Assembly (NCBI GenBank): GCA_022478985.1
Contig: JAKSZP010005603.1
Span: forward strand, 33,969 to 97,968
DNA: 64,000 nucleotides
Direction of reading: 5' to 3'
From: Massospora cicadina
Taxonomy: Eukaryota > Entomophthoromycota > Entomophthoromycetes > Entomophthorales > Entomophthoraceae
Every line of letters begins with the position of its first letter. The first letter of the stretch is position 1. The position numbers and the translations under genes are program-made. Shown in pieces: positions 22,317 to 33,350 of the stretch. Below the pieces are notes generated by a model that worked only from the letters and a program-made list of their open reading frames with translations, did no database searches and was not told the origin of the DNA.

Positions 22317-22377
22317 AAGAAATCTAGACAATAGTTGGGACCATCTAGTACTAAAAAAAAAAGAAATCTAGACAATA
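22317..22377 (+). mobile_element. Micro-retroposon insertion 6 (longest copy)
   Basis: A perfect 17-bp TSD, AAGAAATCTAGACAATA, at 22317-22333 and 22361-22377 flanks a 27-bp insert (22334-22360). This starts GTTGGGACC and continues with CATCTAGTACTA plus eight A. It extends the shared sequence furthest 5', so it is the best clue to the parent RNA. It lies 180 bp beyond the tRNA gene's 5' end. Confidence 0.9.
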
Positions 22378-23340
22378 TGTTATAATGGTGAACTTAAATT
22401 TCTAAACTTTAACTAATCAAGGGAATATAGATTTACAATGTTTGACAAATAAATATTTTATAGGTTTTAGTGCCTTTTTACTCCTTATGATTCTTCATAC
22501 ACACTTCTAATTTTCTCTTCTATTTTTCAAAACACATTTTTTATTGGTTTCCATTAAAAAAGTAGAAAGGCATAACAATTTTTTAATCTATTACAGAAAA
22601 ATTTCATAAAAGTATAGCTCTGATGTAAATATTCATATGTATAAAATAACCTTTCAAATCACATATACTTATCTTTCCTGATAAATTATGTATAGAAAAG
22701 TTTGACTCTAACATCTTGACTTTTGATCAGCATATTTTTCACTATAATCTTTATTTTTTAGAGCCATAATCATCTGGGTTTAATGTAGCTATAAGAAAGT
22801 AAAATACTTGTATACTATTTTTCAACATGGGAATCTCCTAAATTATTGGCATGGTAATTATTGTATTATTTAACAAAAGTTGTTTCCTGAAGTTTTAATA
22901 AATTCATGCATAAAAAGGTTTATAAGATTTTTTATAAGATTTATGCACCATTTGTTTACACATTACACCTTTATATCACTTCTATATTATTTATTACAAA
23001 AGCAAGCAGTATATGTATAAAGTTGTTTGATGATACTATAACATTAACAGGATAACCTCTTATTTTATAACAGAAAGGCAGTTTATATGTGATTTCCCTA
23101 TTGCCAGAATTAAAAGAAAACTTATTATATTGGTGGTTACAAACTATCATGTTACTAGTCTCACACCAGAATCTAAATTAAATTCTCATTAAAGGCATAA
23201 ATAAATTAGTTTAAATGCACTAGTTAATTCTTAAAGAACTTTACTATAAACTAAAGAAATAAATAACTTATCAGGATGGATAATAGTTATGGATGATTAT
23301 AACTTTATTTATTGGTACTTAGAAATATATATAGGATACA
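22378..23340. other. AT-rich stretch, nothing recognised
   Basis: No open frame, terminal repeat or recognisable element remnant seen in about 960 bp. Confidence 0.45.
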
Positions 23341-23640
23341 ATGCAGTATGTTTTTATTGCAATTAGTATGTCACTGATGAAGAAAGATTTTATCATTATG
23401 AAAGATAAAAATCTCCTTTTTTTTAAAAGATCTCTTATCAGACAATGTCTTGATTAGTGAGAGATCTAATTGCTTGTCTCAACATTTATTGGGTAGTGAG
23501 GTTATCTATAGTCTGAGGTGTATAATTTAAGTTATGTTTCAACTCTTGGATACAATTAGATTTGTGTTTGAAAGAATTGATATTACCCTTTAATGAATTA
23601 TCAGACTTTCCAACAATGCCCCATCAAGATCTTGTAAAGG
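23341..23640 (-). repeat. Dispersed repeat / probable Gypsy LTR, copy 1
   Basis: About 300 bp homologous in the same orientation to 48401-48690. Shared blocks include TATG or TAGGTTTTTA..GCAATT, GTCACTGAT, GAGAGATCTA, TTAGTGGGATTATCT-like and ATTAGACTTTC. It lies immediately downstream (minus sense) of a Gypsy integrase remnant, which is where the 3' LTR should be. Strand assigned from that neighbour. Confidence 0.5.
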
Positions 23641-24430
23641 GCAGTATAGGTGGTAAAAACAACTGTGAACTCAACTGACAAGGGTTATAGAGTCAATGAC
23701 TGCAATAGAATATCAATCCCTTGTCAATAAATATGCAATATGGCTTGGACCAAAGAAAATCAAGTTTATAGGATTAACCTCCAGGCCAATGGTGATAAAA
23801 TAAAAAATTTCACAATTGATAATCAGGTAATGATGATCTTTATATTACATGAAACCTTATCTGATAGTAGTGAAAGATAGAGAGGTGAAAGTTAACGCTT
23901 GTAAATATATAATCTCATTATCCAACCTTTGCATGGTTAATTTATTGATTTCAGGAATAGAAGAACCTATAATGGATTGTATATAATAGGTAAAATTAGA
24001 TCTTGACTTAAGGAACATTAAAAAGAATACATATCTAACACTCAATGATAGTTTGCCCTATATTCTAACATTGAACTTGGTAGATATTTATCACATCAAC
24101 TAGGGTCAAAAGAGTTCATTTTCCAAAGTATAGCCACAAGGGTTCCATTGCCTCTTTCTACAGCTCCATTGTATGCAGATGGTATAGGAAATTAAAGATT
24201 GATAAATATTCAAACTTAGAAAGTTCTGCAACTGATTGATAGATAAATCTTTCTTCTTATTAGTTTATAAGACTCTTAGACTTCCATGTCTTGTAAAAAC
24301 ATGTTTGAGGAGAAAAAAGCAGTGGTTTTAGTGGTACTTGCAAAAACAAAAATGGCCTTGAACTATTTAAAAATAGTCATTATATAGTATAATATAATGG
24401 TCATACATGGTTGTATATGATTGATAATTA
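23641..24430 (-). pseudogene. Gypsy integrase remnant
   Basis: On the minus strand, 24420 to 24000 reads (with stops) a T.KTTAFFSSNMF-like stretch and then NGAVERGNGTLVAIL around 24120-24165. KYLPSSMLEYRANYH follows near 24050-24095. The NGAVE.GN motif holds the catalytic Glu of the DDE core. It is close to the integrase at 58270-58420. No chromodomain was seen downstream. Confidence 0.7.
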
Positions 24431-24940
24431 CATTAAAATTCTACAACAGCAAAAGGTTCATTAGGACCAGCAATTTGGAGTTAAAATAAGAATTTGTATT
24501 CTCTGTTTTTGGAAATCAGATTTAAGTCAAGTACATCATGTACAGTTTCAGACATATTATTACAAAAGCATAAGTCCTTTAATCATGAAGAGTTTTATTA
24601 GCAGCTCCACAACTAGTAAATTGGTGGGCTTCCAATGCAGCATTGGTCCTAGAAGAGGGACGGATAAAACCAACAATTTAATAACAAGTTTTTATAGCAG
24701 CCCTTTTTTTACTGAGTATCTTTAACTATGATATGTAAACAGTTCACAAGATACTTAGATTCTTAATTCTGAAGCTTGGGTCTACCAATTAAATGAGTAA
24801 CACAATACACTTTGAAAGTAAACAAAGTTAATACTAGTAACTAAGATAAGCCATTGGCATTTTGATGTACTACATGGGAACAATGAACAATTTAATGTCA
24901 TAGTTTGGAGTTTTAGGGCCCATCATGATACGCGCCCACC
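24431..24940. other. Unassigned stretch before chromovirus A
   Basis: About 500 bp between the integrase remnant and the next LTR, AT-rich. It may be more of the minus-strand Gypsy, but no motif was readable. Confidence 0.3.
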
Positions 24941-25455
24941 TGTCAGGACAAAGCCTAACATGAAAGATATCCCTGATATATCAGTTCTTATTAGTAGTAT
25001 ATATGATATATGTATTCAGCTTAAACAATCGAAGATGATAGCAAAATCACATAGCAGAACAAATAATGAGTCAGATGAGTTGATTCAAGCCTAACAAATC
25101 TGAATTGAACATTGGAACACCTGGGGCCAGGTCATAGTAGTCCTAACTAGGCAGTTGACTACTAGTCTAAGCTTTGGTTATCTAAGACAGAAAGAGCCTA
25201 AAGAATCTAAAGCTAGATAAGAGTCAAGTAATCCCTAAAGCTAGTTCAATTAGTCTGAAAAGTGTATATAAGCTGAATAATAATTAAAATCATTCCTTGA
25301 AGTCAAAGTTATGATGCTTCTAATTACTTATTTGATTTACCTGCTTTTGATCCTTAGTAAATTATAAGGAACTTTATTATCAAGCTTATATCAATTTAAC
25401 AACACTGAAAATCCAACTATTTCCACTAACCCAATTTAACAATTACCCACTATCA
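24941..25455 (+). repeat. Chromovirus A 5' LTR
   Basis: 515 bp, from TGTCAGGACAAAG to CACTATCA, colinear with the 515-bp 3' LTR at 29864-30378 and differing by eye at few positions. TATA-like TGTATATAAGC at 25263-25273. The similarity of the two LTRs suggests this is one of the younger insertions in the window. Confidence 0.85.
25263..25273 (+). promoter_or_regulatory. LTR TATA box
   Basis: TGTATATAAGC is conserved in both LTRs (also about 30186-30196) and is the likely RNA polymerase II core promoter of chromovirus A. Confidence 0.5.
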
Positions 25456-25456
25456 C

Positions 25457-25470
25457 TGGTATCTTTGCCT
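25457..25470 (+). promoter_or_regulatory. Chromovirus A primer-binding site
   Basis: TGGTATCTTTGCC begins one base after the LTR end. TGG start and position are typical. The first seven bases are those of initiator-Met-type primer sites, but the rest does not follow the usual form. Confidence 0.5.
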
Positions 25471-25592
25471 TAACAGGGGTTGAACTAGCTGAAGCTCTAC
25501 AACCTATATTAGGGCCCAACAGACCTTTATTCACAGCCGTTATATTTTTTATCTGCATCCTACCCTTGTTATACTGGACTCTCAGCTCAGGC

Positions 25593-26277
25593 ATGGCAAG
25601 TTCACAAGTTGCTATTCCAAACTGGGTTAAAGATATTCCATTCCCTGACAAATTGACTGCCAACCAAAAAATATTACCCCTTTTCCTTATGCTATTAGGC
25701 GCAATAGCTGTATGTATATTGTTAAAGGCCTATAGCAAAATTAAGGTGCGCTTAAATTTTGAGTCTCAATCAGACAATCTATCAAGGAATTCAGAAAGAC
25801 CCAGCCAAGTGCAGACTGTGACAGTAGCTAATCATACTATTCCCTTTAACTCCACAGTAAAATTTCCTGAAAAGTTGACACTCTCAACTATAAAGGGAGA
25901 ACTGGCTTTATTAAGTGCACAATTCAGAATCTACACCAACACTTATCACAATGATGCATGCAAAGTGATGGCAATAGGTTCCCAACTCACTGGGGATGCA
26001 CTTAGTTGGTTTGTAAAGGATCTTGAAGAAGATGAAAGTCTATGAACTGATTATGAGTCTTTTAAAGTCAAATTTTAGCCGCTGCAACACCAGCTGGATC
26101 AAGATTACAAGCACGTATAGCTCTATTGAAGCTAAGACAGGAAGATCAAGATATGGAGGATTAAAATTTTTTTGATGCAATTCATAAAGCTGATTTATAT
26201 TCTGAGATGGGTTCACTTCTCTTCACCAAGGCTTAAATGACTTTTGGACAGAATTAGTTAGACATCATCCAATCACT
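25593..26277 (+). pseudogene. Chromovirus A gag
   Basis: Start chosen at the ATG at 25593 (MASSQVAIPNWVKDIPFPDK). An open frame upstream starts with TTG and was not used. Residues 26-44 are strongly hydrophobic (LPLFLMLLGAIAVCILL), like a membrane helix. Capsid-type sequence follows: FPEKLTLSTIKGELALLS and GDALSWFVKDLEEDESL. A TGA ends the frame at 26043, where a Trp is expected. Beyond it, TDYESFKVKF, RLQARIALLKLRQEDQDMED and FFDAIHKADLYSEMG continue the capsid in shifting frames. Homologous sequence to the first 20 residues is repeated at 30520-30573. Confidence 0.75.
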
Positions 26278-27070
26278 ATGTCTCTTCAGGATCTAATTGA
26301 GACCACAACAAATCTGATGATTGAAGCACCTAATAATTCAAACAAAAATAAGGAAATGAAACTCATCAGAGCTAACTATCAACAACGTTGGACCAAAGAA
26401 AAGCTATGTTATAACTTCCACAAGCCTGGACATTATGCAAATGAATGCTCAGAAAAAACAGTTTCTGCTAAATCTCCATTAAAGAACAATGTTCAGCCTT
26501 ATCCTATTTTATATGTAGCTCTAAGCCATGATGAATATAAAAAATGTATAGAGGCTTTAATAGATACAGGCGCATCGAGAAATTTCATTTCTGAGAAATT
26601 AATAGAAAGTTTAAAATGTACAAAAGGAATTGAATCGCTTGATGTAACTCTTGGGAATGGGGAGATTATCAACACCTATCGTTCAGATCCGCCCATTAGG
26701 CTTCATATTGGTTCCCATACCTCAGATGTTGAGTTCTGGGTGCTTAAGGAAACTACTCAACCAGTAATACTTGGGTATAACTGGACATGTCAGATGAAAC
26801 TTCAGTACCAGTATGAGAATCATGCGTTGTTGTTAACTTTAATGGGAAAAAGAAGTTTGGCCTTTGATTAAAGCAAGATGCTCTGGGCTGTTAGTTGCTG
26901 ATACTCCAATTATAGAGTTGGAGGCCTGTAAAGCAATTATTCCTAAGTACTTAAGGCAATGGGCTTCAGTTTTCAGCGAAGAAGAAGCCAATCAACTACC
27001 CCAGCATAGCCTATTTGATCATGCAATAGACTTGGTTCCAGGTAAACATCCTACTCATGGCCCAATCTAA
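26278..27070 (+). pseudogene. Chromovirus A zinc knuckle and protease
   Basis: One open frame covers 26278-26871. The zinc knuckle is at about 26407-26450 (CYNFHKPGHYANEC), with Phe where the second Cys should be, so it is probably unable to bind zinc. The aspartic protease motif ALIDTGASRNFIS lies near 26554-26592, with catalytic Asp intact, followed by the flap region and VILGYNWTCQ (usual ILG..WL). The frame shifts by 26871. 26864-27070 carries the stretch before RT (YLRQWASVFSEEEANQLPQH, LVPGKHPTHGPI). Confidence 0.82.
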
Positions 27071-27930
27071 AGCTGTAATCAACGGGAACAAAAAGCTTTG
27101 TGAGAATACTTAGATACCATGCTAAGCAAAGGGTTTATCAGAGTTTCATGATCCCCATGCTCATCACCACTTTTATTTGTGAGTAAGAAAGATGGAGGTT
27201 TACGTCCATGTGTCAATTACCAGAAGCTTTATTGATATCACTACAAAAACAGGTATCCCTTACATGATGCAGACCACCTAAGCGACCAATTTTCCGGAGC
27301 AACAATATTTTCAAAAATTGATCTTAGAGATGCATTTAATCAAATCCGAATTAAAGAAGGAGATGAGTGGAAAACTGCCTTTAAAACAAGATTTGGCCTG
27401 TATGAATATCTTGTAATGTCATTTGGTTTATGCAACGCACTTAGCACATTCCAACAGATGATCAATACTGTACTAGGAGGCTACATGAACCAATTTTGTG
27501 TTGTTTAACTAGATGATATCTTAGTATACAGTAAGTTCAAAGAGGATCATCTCAATCATCTTCAACTGTATTTGAGAATTTCAAAAAATTTAATTTGCAT
27601 GTTAAATTATCAAAATGTGAGTTTTCAAAAAAGGAGTAGAATCTCCTGGTTATATTGTAGGCAAGAACAGGTTTAAAATGGCACCAAGTAAAGTTGATGC
27701 TATTACTTCTTGGCCTATACCAACTAGCAGAAAGGAGGTGAGAAGCTTCCTAGGTTTAGCAAACTTTTGCAGATTTTATCAAGAATTTTTCAACAATTGC
27801 ATTACCTTTAACGCAACTCACCTCTGATAATGTAACTTTTAAATGGTCACCAAAAGCAGAAAAATCCTTTAATGACTTAAAGAAAGCGTTTACTACAGCA
27901 CCAGTTTTAGCAATTCCAGACTATGAAAGT
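27071..27930 (+). pseudogene. Chromovirus A reverse transcriptase
   Basis: Readable through a few stops: LFVSKKDGGLRPCVNYQKL (about 27170-27225), ATIFSKIDLRDAFNQIRI (27300-27353), KTAFKTRFGLYEYLVMSFGL, ALSTFQQMINTVLGG. The catalytic box is stop-LDDILVYS at about 27508: the Tyr of YLDD is replaced by TAA, while both aspartates remain. The thumb and connection follow (PTSRKEVRSFLGLANFCRFY near 27720-27780) after one frameshift. Confidence 0.85.
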
Positions 27931-27936
27931 CCATTT

Positions 27937-28377
27937 GTGGTTGAAACTGATGCCTCGGGGTTTGCACTTGGAGGTGTTTTACTACAGGAGGGGGATGATA
28001 ATAGGCTTCATCCTATAGCCTACTACATAAAGAAGTTTATTTCAGCTAAATGTAATTACCCCATTTATGATAAAGAGATGTTAGCCATTTTTCAGACCTT
28101 GAAGCATTGGAGAAGTTACCTATGTGGGGCTAAACATCCAGTTACCATTCTGACTGATCATAAAAACTTAACTTACTTCTTCTCTCCTCAGCAACTAAAT
28201 CAATGTCAAGCCAGATGGGCTCTCACTTTAGCTGATTATGAGCTAGAAATTGGTTATAAACCAGGAAAAATTGATGTAGTCCCAGATGCTTTAAGTAGAA
28301 GATCAGATCTTATACCAGATGAAGGGGAGATAGAAGACTATAATACTCAAGTCTTACTAAAAAAAACAGAAAATTAG
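27937..28377 (+). pseudogene. Chromovirus A RNase H
   Basis: An intact stretch of 146 codons: VETDASGFALGGVLLQEGDD holds the first catalytic Asp, YDKEMLAIFQTLKHWRSYL the Glu, and TILTDHKNLTYF a further Asp. KPGKIDVVPDALSRRSDL marks the end of the domain (canonical G..N..ADALSR). Ty3/Gypsy RNase H removes the RNA strand during reverse transcription. It is in one frame but flanked by broken parts. Confidence 0.85.
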
Positions 28378-29270
28378 ATCAATTTTCTCACCTTGTCCTA
28401 GTAAAATGGGAGGACGGATTGATCAAAGCCCAGGGGAAAGACACTTATTGCCAGAAAATCATATCTGATTTAAAGAATAACAACAATAGCATTTAGTACC
28501 AAAAGGGTTATTCACTTAAAGGATATCTTCTACTTTGGAAACAGTGTCTCTATATACCTGAAGGTCCTCAACGGCTAACTATATTACGTGAATACCCTGA
28601 CACAAGCATGGCAGGTCACCCTGGAAGAAATAAAATGCTTTCACTTATTCAGAGAACATACTGTTGCCTGGTTTGATAAAAGATATGATCAAATACCTAG
28701 CTGGTTGTGAGACCTGTTGTCATACAAAGGCTAGAAGAGGAAAGCCACAGGGCTTACTGGAACCTCTAAGTATGGCAACAAAACCATGGGAATCACTTTC
28801 CTTGGATTTTATAGTTGAGTTACCAAATTCGAATGGTTACAATGCGAATTTAGTAGTCGTTGATAGATTTACAAAAATGGCTCACTTCATACCTACTAAA
28901 AAATATGTAACAGCTAAGGAAACAGCCCAACTAATTATAAAAAATGCCTTTCTTTTACACGGCATTCCCAAAGAAGTGATAACAGACTGTGGCGCTCAGT
29001 TTATATCGAATTTTTGGAATCAAGTAATGAAGGACCTAGGTATTAAAAGATGTCTATCCACTTCATATTATCCTCAAACTGATGGACAGACAAAAAGCGT
29101 AAATCAAGTATTAGAGCAGTATTTAAGATGCTATGTGATTCCAAACAAAATAATTGGGTAGAGCTTCTAACAATAGCCCAGTTCTGCTATAAATACTTGG
29201 ACCATGCTTCTATAGGTATGTCACCCTTTAAAGCAAATTATGGTTAAGATGTGAATTGGGGACCCAACTT
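28378..29270 (+). pseudogene. Chromovirus A integrase
   Basis: Zinc region: AGHPGRNKMLSLIQRTY near 28612, then CETCCHTKARRG near 28706-28740. Catalytic core in one frame to 29161: SLDFIVELP (first Asp), VVVDRFTKMAHFIPT, VITDCGAQFISNFW (second Asp), then STSYYPQTDGQTKSVNQVLE. Lys replaces the third catalytic residue, which is Glu in the usual GQTERVNQ. Stop at 29159-29161 (TAG at a Trp position, NW.ELL), then the C-terminal part continues (WVELLTIAQFCYKY). Non-functional by that change. Confidence 0.85.
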
Positions 29271-29862
29271 CACTGAAATCTCAGAAAACCTATCAGGTAG
29301 AGACTTTATCAAAGATATTCAACAAACTCATGCCTTATGCATTGCAGATCTAAAAAGTGCAATCAGGACATATAAGGATTTTGTTGATAAGAAAAGAGTA
29401 CCTGGGAAGGTCCTAGAAATTGGAGATGAAGTTTACCTAGATGCAAGAAATGTACCTATAAGTGTTCCATCACGCAAATTAGCACACCAACGCATAGGAC
29501 CTTTTACGTTAGAAAAAAGTATAGGTAAGGTAGCATATCAAATAGCATTACTCAAGGAATGAAAAATCCATAATATATTTCACCAATCCCCTTTACATAA
29601 GAAAGATGGTATCTCTCTACCCCATCAACAGATCAGAACAGCTACCCCTCCATTGATTAAAGGAGAGACTCCAAAGTATGAAGTAGAAGCAATCCCTAAG
29701 AGTAGGAAGAATTATGGGAAGATTCAGTACCTGGTAAAATGGGTAGGGTACCCTGTTGAAGAAAGTACTAGGGAACCAGAGGAAAATCTTAAAAATGCAA
29801 AGAATCTACTTCAAGGCTGGAAAAAAGAAAATTGCAGATGGCTTCAGCCTTGGTGGGGATAA
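29251..29862 (+). pseudogene. Chromovirus A integrase C-terminus and chromodomain
   Basis: 29251-29562 carries AIRTYKDFVDKKRV, LEIGDEVYLDARNVPI and LAHQRIGPFTLEKSIGKVAY, the GPY/F-type C-terminal integrase module. 29653-29862 carries a chromodomain: YEVEAIPKSRKNYGKIQYLV then KWVGYPVEESTREPEENLK, where the tryptophan of STWEP has become Arg. NLLQGWKKE closes it just before the polypurine tract. Chromodomains steer integration to marked chromatin. Confidence 0.88.
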
Positions 29863-29863
29863 T
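29852..29863 (+). promoter_or_regulatory. Chromovirus A polypurine tract
   Basis: GGTGGGGATAA immediately precedes the 3' LTR, the position of the plus-strand primer. Confidence 0.55.
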
Positions 29864-30378
29864 TTCAGGGCAAAGCCTGACATGAAAGATATACCTGATA
29901 TATCAGTTCTTATTAGTAGAATATATGATATATTAAATCAGCTTAAACAATCGAAGATGATAGCAAAATCACATAGCAGAACAAATAATGAGTCAGATGA
30001 GTCGATTCAAGCCTAACAAATTTGAATAGAACATTGGAACACCTGGGGCTAGGTCATAGTAGTGCTAACTAGGCAGTTGACTACTAGTCTAAGCTTTGGT
30101 TAACTAAGACAGAAAGAGCCTAAAGAATCTAAAGCTAGATAAGAATCAAGTAAGCCCTAAAGCTAGTTCAATTAGTCTGAAAAGTGTATATAAGCTGAAT
30201 AATAATTAAAATCATTCCTTGAAGTCAAAGCTAAGATGCTTCTAAGTACTTATTTGATTTACCTGCTTTTGATCCTTAGTAAAGTACAAAGATCTTTATT
30301 ATCAAGCTTATATCAATTTAACAACACTGAAAATCCAACTATTTCCACTAACCCAATTTAACAATTATATCACTATCA
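29864..30378 (+). repeat. Chromovirus A 3' LTR
   Basis: 515 bp matching 24941-25455. The first base pair TG has become TT. TATA-like TGTATATAAG is conserved. There is no abrupt end at 30378: the match continues into internal sequence. Confidence 0.85.
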
Positions 30379-30573
30379 CTGGTATCTTTGCCTTAACAGG
30401 GGTTGAACTAGCTGAAGCTCTACAGCCTATACTAGGGCCCAACAGACCTTTATTCACAGCCGTTATAATTTTTATACGCATCCTACCCTTGTTAAACTGG
30501 ACTCTTAGCTCAGGCATGGCAAGTTCATGAGTTGCTATGTCAAACTGGGTTAAAGATATTCCAGTCCCTGACA
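30379..30573 (+). other. Second copy of chromovirus A leader and gag start
   Basis: 195 bp colinear with 25456-25650, including the primer-binding site TGGTATCTTTGCC, TTAACAGGGGTTGAACTAGC, and the first gag codons (ATGGCAAGTTCA) with a TGA in the seventh codon region. The match stops sharply after CCCTGACA (30573 / 25650). So this is LTR plus internal DNA of a second, truncated element head-to-tail with the first. Confidence 0.85.
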
Positions 30574-30739
30574 CCACCTGTGTCTTTCATTTGCTGCAGC
30601 TAAATTAAAAAAGAATGGTTTGTTATGATTATACAATGGTTGACATATAAATAAGGTAAAAAATGTTTAATATAATAAAATGACATTACATTCTCTTTTA
30701 GTTACACTATAGTTACATTCATTCAAGGTGTTGTTTTAC

Positions 30740-31130
30740 TCTAGTATGCATTATGATGATTTGCAAGTTTAGTATCAGTTGAGAAAGTATAGCTCCAACA
30801 GCAACATTACTTGCGTCTGTAAATAAGAGAAAATGCTTTTTAAAGTCAAATTGAGCTATAACAGGAACAGAAGAAAGCACGTGGCATAAGAGATCAAATA
30901 ATTGCTGTTGAGCTTCTTCTCAAAAGAAGGGGACTTCCTTATGCTCTAAATATAATAAGGGCTCTGCAATGTCAAAAAGGGGGTTAAACTCGCAGTAAAA
31001 GCCAACTATCACCAAAATACTTAAATATCCTGTAAACATTTTTGAGATAAGCATGTCCTGTATAGCACTAACCTTTTTTTTACAGGGGAAACGTTCTTTA
31101 TTGATTGTTATTATGGCCAAATAATTCCTT
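30740..31130 (-). pseudogene. Gypsy RT-RNase H junction remnant
   Basis: Minus strand reads VIVGFYCEFNPLFDIAEPLL, then EAQQQLFDLL, then APVLAQ-like VPVIAQFDF, then LLFTDASNVAVGAILSQ. This corresponds to the RT connection (GFYR.FI..FA..A.PL) and RNase H start with its catalytic Asp. One stop in the middle. Same branch as the element at 57053-57325 (MVGYYCQFIPQFADLAKPL). Confidence 0.8.
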
Positions 31131-31179
31131 TTTATTTTCTAGTAAAAACACTGGGAGGTTTTAATTTTAATGAAGCCAA

Positions 31180-32060
31180 CAGAGACATTTAAACACCTCC
31201 TTAAGGCGATTTAATGTTTGTTAAATGTACAAGAAAATACAGTTACATCTATAGGACCTCCATTTATGGGATTCTATTTGGTGCTAATCCCAGGAAAGCC
31301 TGAAATTCAATACTTGCTAAATATATAAGACTTTTACAAGTAACTTGTTAATTTTAATTAAAGAAAAAAACCGCATCATTCCCATCAAATCTATTGTTTA
31401 TTATATAGTAAGAAGGTGAAGGGACTTATTGTAGTAAAGATACCAAACAGATAATTAGAGGTTTATATCTTTATTAGTAAGTGGTTTGTGGATATATGTG
31501 TTATCTCTAACAATACAATACCTATAAAAAAGAGAGCAAAATAATCTTTGAAGGAAAATGTCTGATAGTAGGCTTTTTTAAGATATCACATATTGATGTA
31601 GATTCTTTAAAATTTAACTAATTTAGAAGCTATTGAGAGCTAAAGAGCTTATTATGATAAGACTTTAGATTATAAATAAATCTTGGAATATTTGAATTTA
31701 ACCTTTTTGAGGGTTATATCCAATTTCCAGCAGCTTAAGTTATATGGTTGAAACATAACTTCACATCCTAAGATTTAATTAACTCACCTAATTATTATTT
31801 TGCCTAGAAATTCAAGGTCTTAGATTGGAATTGAGATATTTCAATATCAAATCTTAAAAACTATTATTTGATTTATCAATATAATAATTTGGGTGTTTGC
31901 TAAAATCCTAGAGTAGTCTTGCTTGGTTTGACTTTTTTGTATTGCTTGGTCCATAATCTTTCTATAATGATTGATACCCAGGTATATGTCATACCCTTTC
32001 AATTATTGTAGAAGAAAAGTACTAGCGTAAGAATTGTCTATGCACTTGTTTAATAATGAT
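31180..32060 (-). repeat. Gypsy segment homologous to 38965-39195 plus 41117-41720
   Basis: Shared blocks in order: TTGGTG(C/T)TAATCCCA, GACTTTT(A/G)CAAGTA, GAAGGTGAA, CTTATT, GAGGTTTATA, ATTAGTAA(G/A)TGGTTT, GAT(A/T)TCACAT, TTTATCAATATAATAA and AT(A/G)ATTGATA. It lacks the ORF1-only LINE found at the equivalent point of the other copy, so it shows the empty site at 31411-31430. The part near 31850-32050 lies where the reverse transcriptase of the second copy is. Confidence 0.65.
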
Positions 32061-32249
32061 CTTAGTTTCTATAGACTTTAAAAGTATTCATCTATGCGCC
32101 TATAAGTTATGACTTAGCGTCCTTACCAATATACATAATTTTCCTCCACATGGTGCTATGTAATTGTGGTAGTATAAGATTAAATCAAAAATCTCAAGAG
32201 TGAGTAAAGTTTGGTAGTGTGCATTTGGTGATTGGCCTTCTCTTGTAAA

Positions 32250-33350
32250 TGCTTTGTCCAATTTTGTCATCACTCCAAACTGGAGATGAATATTTTTTTG
32301 TGATGAACTTAAAAATTTTCAGGCTCTTCAGCATCATTGCTGGTAACCTCCTGTGCTAAAAGTGCAGAGATGCCAGGTTCTGTTATATATTTAAGGCCTT
32401 AAATGGGGACATCTTGATATTAAAATAGCTGATCCTGTAAGCCATAAAAGCACTTAGAAGGTATTGATCCTAGTGTAAGGAATTGGAAGTGGCCATTTTC
32501 CTCATATTGAGACTAGAGTCCCATTTGATTTTCTACGAATTCCGTTTTCTGATGAGCTGTAAGGCGCTTAGAAGAGCTGTTCATATGTTGATTGCTAGGA
32601 TTTTTACACTCTCAAGGTAAATTTTATTCCATTATTGTATAGCAATACCTGTGGAAATCAAACTGAGTAATATTGATATATGAAGTTGGCGGTGCCCTTG
32701 TTAGTTTGCATGGGAATGGCAATTGCTTTAATCCATTTTGTGAAGTGATCAATTCCTATAAAGAATTAGCGATTCCATCCTGATGATTCAGAAGTAAACA
32801 TAAAGAATCTAAATGATAGTATGAAATGGCTGATGAGGATCATTAGCTGATACTCCTACTTACCCTTATGCGGTAATTGTTTCTGACAATTTATATGAGC
32901 ATCTAAAACATCCACTACAGAATCTAGAATTACTTCTCAATATTAGCAATTTTTTATTAATTCATAAGGGTTTCTGGATCCTCCATGTCCTCAGGCATCT
33001 TGGGCTTCCATTATAACTGGTACCCATTCAAAAGATCATAAGTAAGGTAACCAATCTGTTCAAACATTTCTTGTATAGTAATCCATTAAGAACCTTTGTA
33101 GTTCAGACATGTCATTTCAACTGTTTTAATTGGTTCATATTCATCCTCCCAAGAGTATGAATTCATGAGTAGGTCATGAAACCTTTCAGCTTCACTCTTT
33201 TCTAGATGGAGCAGGGGCAGTCAGGTCAATCTATCCACACTATGTGTTGCTTACCTGCTCGATAAGCTATATTAATGTTCTATGCTGTAATGTGAGAGTT
33301 CATTAGCTAGACTTCCAGTAAGATCTTATATGTATGTAGCCTCTTCAAAA
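32250..33350 (-). pseudogene. Gypsy integrase remnant
   Basis: Minus strand: GIDHFTKWIKAIAIPMQTNK around 32700-32750 is the first catalytic block. Near 32590-32640 YNNGIKFTL corresponds to DNG..F, and SENGIRRKSNGTLV near 32490-32540 corresponds to the NG.VER.N.TL block. Many stops. Confidence 0.65.

Noticed and set aside
25566..30016. Non-standard genetic code to explain in-frame stops
   Set aside because: TAA, TAG and TGA all occur at conserved positions for different residues, and frameshifts are frequent. Ordinary pseudogene decay explains it.
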